The notes under the pieces are model-generated. The model was not told where the DNA came from and searched no databases. It saw only the letters and a list, made by a program, of their open reading frames with translations. Shown here piece by piece: positions 63,044 through 64,000 of a DNA stretch of 64,000 nt. This DNA is from Rhizobium oryziradicis (GTDB lineage Bacteria; Pseudomonadota; Alphaproteobacteria; Rhizobiales; Rhizobiaceae). The position numbers and the translations under genes are program-made. The stretch's first letter is position 1, and each line of letters opens with the position of its first letter. The stretch is from assembly GCF_001939045.1 (NCBI RefSeq), contig NZ_MKIM01000027.1, forward strand, positions 620,001 through 684,000, in the 5' to 3' direction.

Positions 63044-63571
63044 ATGCCAAACCCAAAGATCGTTCTTGTTGTGGCCATGTCGCAAAACAATGTCATTGGC
63101 CGCGATGGAGATATGCCGTGGAAGCTCTCCACTGATTTGAAGCGTTTCAAGGCTTTGACCATGGGCAAGCCTCTGGTTTTGGGGCGCAAGACATTTGAGT
63201 CTTTCGGCTCGAAACCTCTTCCCGGTCGCCCGCATATTATTGTGTCGCGAACAGCGCGGATCGAGATGCCGAATGTTGAGACGGCAAGCAGCCTAGAAGC
63301 AGCCCTTGAGAGGGCGCGCGTGCAAGCGACAGCCTTGGGTGTCGATGAAATCTGTGTGATTGGCGGCGGCGAGATTTACCGTCAGGCACTGCCTGTTGCT
63401 GACGTTTTACATGTCACCCATGTGGAGGCAGAGATTGAGGGGGGCGACACTTACTTCCCCCATATCGATCCCGATCAGTTCGAGATGAAAGAGGAAACCA
63501 GCGTGCCGGCCGGTGAGCGCGACAGTTTTGCCACGCGTTATGTGGTTTATTGTCGCAAAAATCCGGTTTAA
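63044..63571 (+). CDS. folA: Dihydrofolate reductase
   Basis: A 175-aa enzyme that regenerates tetrahydrofolate with NADPH, the partner reaction of ThyA. IVLVVAMSQNNVIGRDGDMPWKLSTDLKRFK (catalytic Asp in STDLKRF), VLGRKTFESFG, RPHIIVSR and CVIGGGEIYRQAL are typical. ATG 63044 has GAAAGAGAAA just upstream; earlier ATGs at 63029 lack this. It stays close to the thyA 3' end, so thyA, doxX and folA formed a natural neighbourhood before the insertion. Confidence 0.95.
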   Translation: MPNPKIVLVVAMSQNNVIGRDGDMPWKLSTDLKRFKALTMGKPLVLGRKTFESFGSKPLPGRPHIIVSRTARIEMPNVETASSLEAALERARVQATALGVDEICVIGGGEIYRQALPVADVLHVTHVEAEIEGGDTYFPHIDPDQFEMKEETSVPAGERDSFATRYVVYCRKNPV

Positions 63572-63820
63572 GTTCTTTATTTGCCATGGATTTGAAAGAA
63601 GTTGTCGCTTTGCGTTGAAAGCGTGGCACGCGATACCTATAACTGTCTTAATCCTTGTCCCCGCCTTTATCGGTGGCGTTGAGGGCCTCTTCATAATTCT
63701 TTAAACCGCAGGCGGGTTTAACAGGGTCTTATGCAGAGAGTAGCGGTTTTACAGCCACCTGTTTGCGTTTGAAAAAGCTTACGGTGCTGTAGGGGAGAAT
63801 TCTCAAAAAAAGAGGTTTTG

Positions 63821-64000
63821 ATGCCTTGGAGTAATCAGAACGGCGGCGGCCCGACGGGCGGCGGCGGTGGAAATAATCAAGGACCATGGGGTCAGGGGCC
63901 TAACAAGCCACGTGGCAATGGCGGCGGTGGCGGAAAACAGCCACCGGATCTGGAGGATATGATCCGCCGGGGCCAAGATCAGTTTAAAAACCTGATGCCC
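63821..64000 (+). CDS. hflK: HflK, N-terminal part
   Basis: The first 60 codons of hflK run off the window end: MPWSNQNGGGPTGGGGG.. Gly/Asn-rich leader then KQPPDLEDMIRRGQDQFKNLMP. This glycine-rich start with DLEDMIRRGQD is characteristic of HflK, a band-7 membrane protein that with HflC regulates the FtsH protease. The transmembrane and SPFH domains lie beyond the window. Confidence 0.9.
   Translation, partial: MPWSNQNGGGPTGGGGGNNQGPWGQGPNKPRGNGGGGGKQPPDLEDMIRRGQDQFKNLMP

Noticed and set aside
1..64000. CRISPR arrays, rRNA operons or tRNA genes
   Set aside because: No regularly spaced repeats and no rRNA or tRNA sequence was seen on either strand. The only RNA gene recognised is the tmRNA.

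Overview
The window is 64 kb of an alphaproteobacterial chromosome, most probably Rhizobiales (Rhizobiaceae, Brucellaceae or a relative). The main pointers are a permuted two-piece tmRNA gene beside an alphaproteobacterial SspB, the DUF4169 and ribbon-helix-helix genes next to it, a small DUF6074-type gene, panC/panB, a PQQ glucose dehydrogenase and an AsmA protein flanked by small palindromic repeats. The species cannot be named from sequence reading alone.

Bases 1-35534 and 62153-64000 are ordinary core chromosome. In order they hold: a BCCT transporter tail, a DEAD-box helicase, a GNAT acetyltransferase, a DnaQ-type exonuclease, CreA, a small secreted protein, a chemoreceptor-CheW pair, a Sco protein, PrmA, an M24 aminopeptidase, AzlC/AzlD, PanC/PanB, nicotinamidase, glucose dehydrogenase, a hydrolase behind a UvrD-type helicase, the pstSCAB phosphate transporter, an FAD-linked oxidase, AsmA, three small genes ending in sspB, and the tmRNA. 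After the interruption come the 3' piece of thyA, a DoxX protein, dihydrofolate reductase and the start of hflK.

The interruption is the main result. The resident thyA is cut after codon 174 by a 26.6-kb genomic island (35535-62157) bounded by a 5-bp repeat, CCATT. Joining the two pieces gives exactly 264 codons, the normal ThyA length. The island's first gene is a complete but distant thyA of 310 codons, so the element appears to replace the function it destroys. Next comes a tightly overlapping four-gene operon: three proteins of tyrosine-recombinase type (1258, 652 and 534 aa) and a 183-aa coiled-coil protein. It resembles Tn554 TnpABC and the Gamma-Mobile-Trio elements.

The cargo is mostly anti-phage defence. 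A Hachiman pair (hamB/hamA) is followed by a cluster encoding a C5 cytosine methyltransferase, a MORC/MutL-like GHKL ATPase, a Z1 helicase, a PD-(D/E)XK nuclease and an AIPR protein, with vsr divergent at its head. Degraded material lies between modules: an IS66 end, a broken frame upstream of the AIPR gene, and a frameshifted AAA ATPase. The right end carries a small XRE regulator facing a 99-aa gene across three operator-like palindromes spaced exactly 21 bp apart.

Gene calls rest on motifs recognised by eye. Starts were moved to the codon with the best ribosome-binding site or homologous N-terminus where this could be seen. No database search was run.
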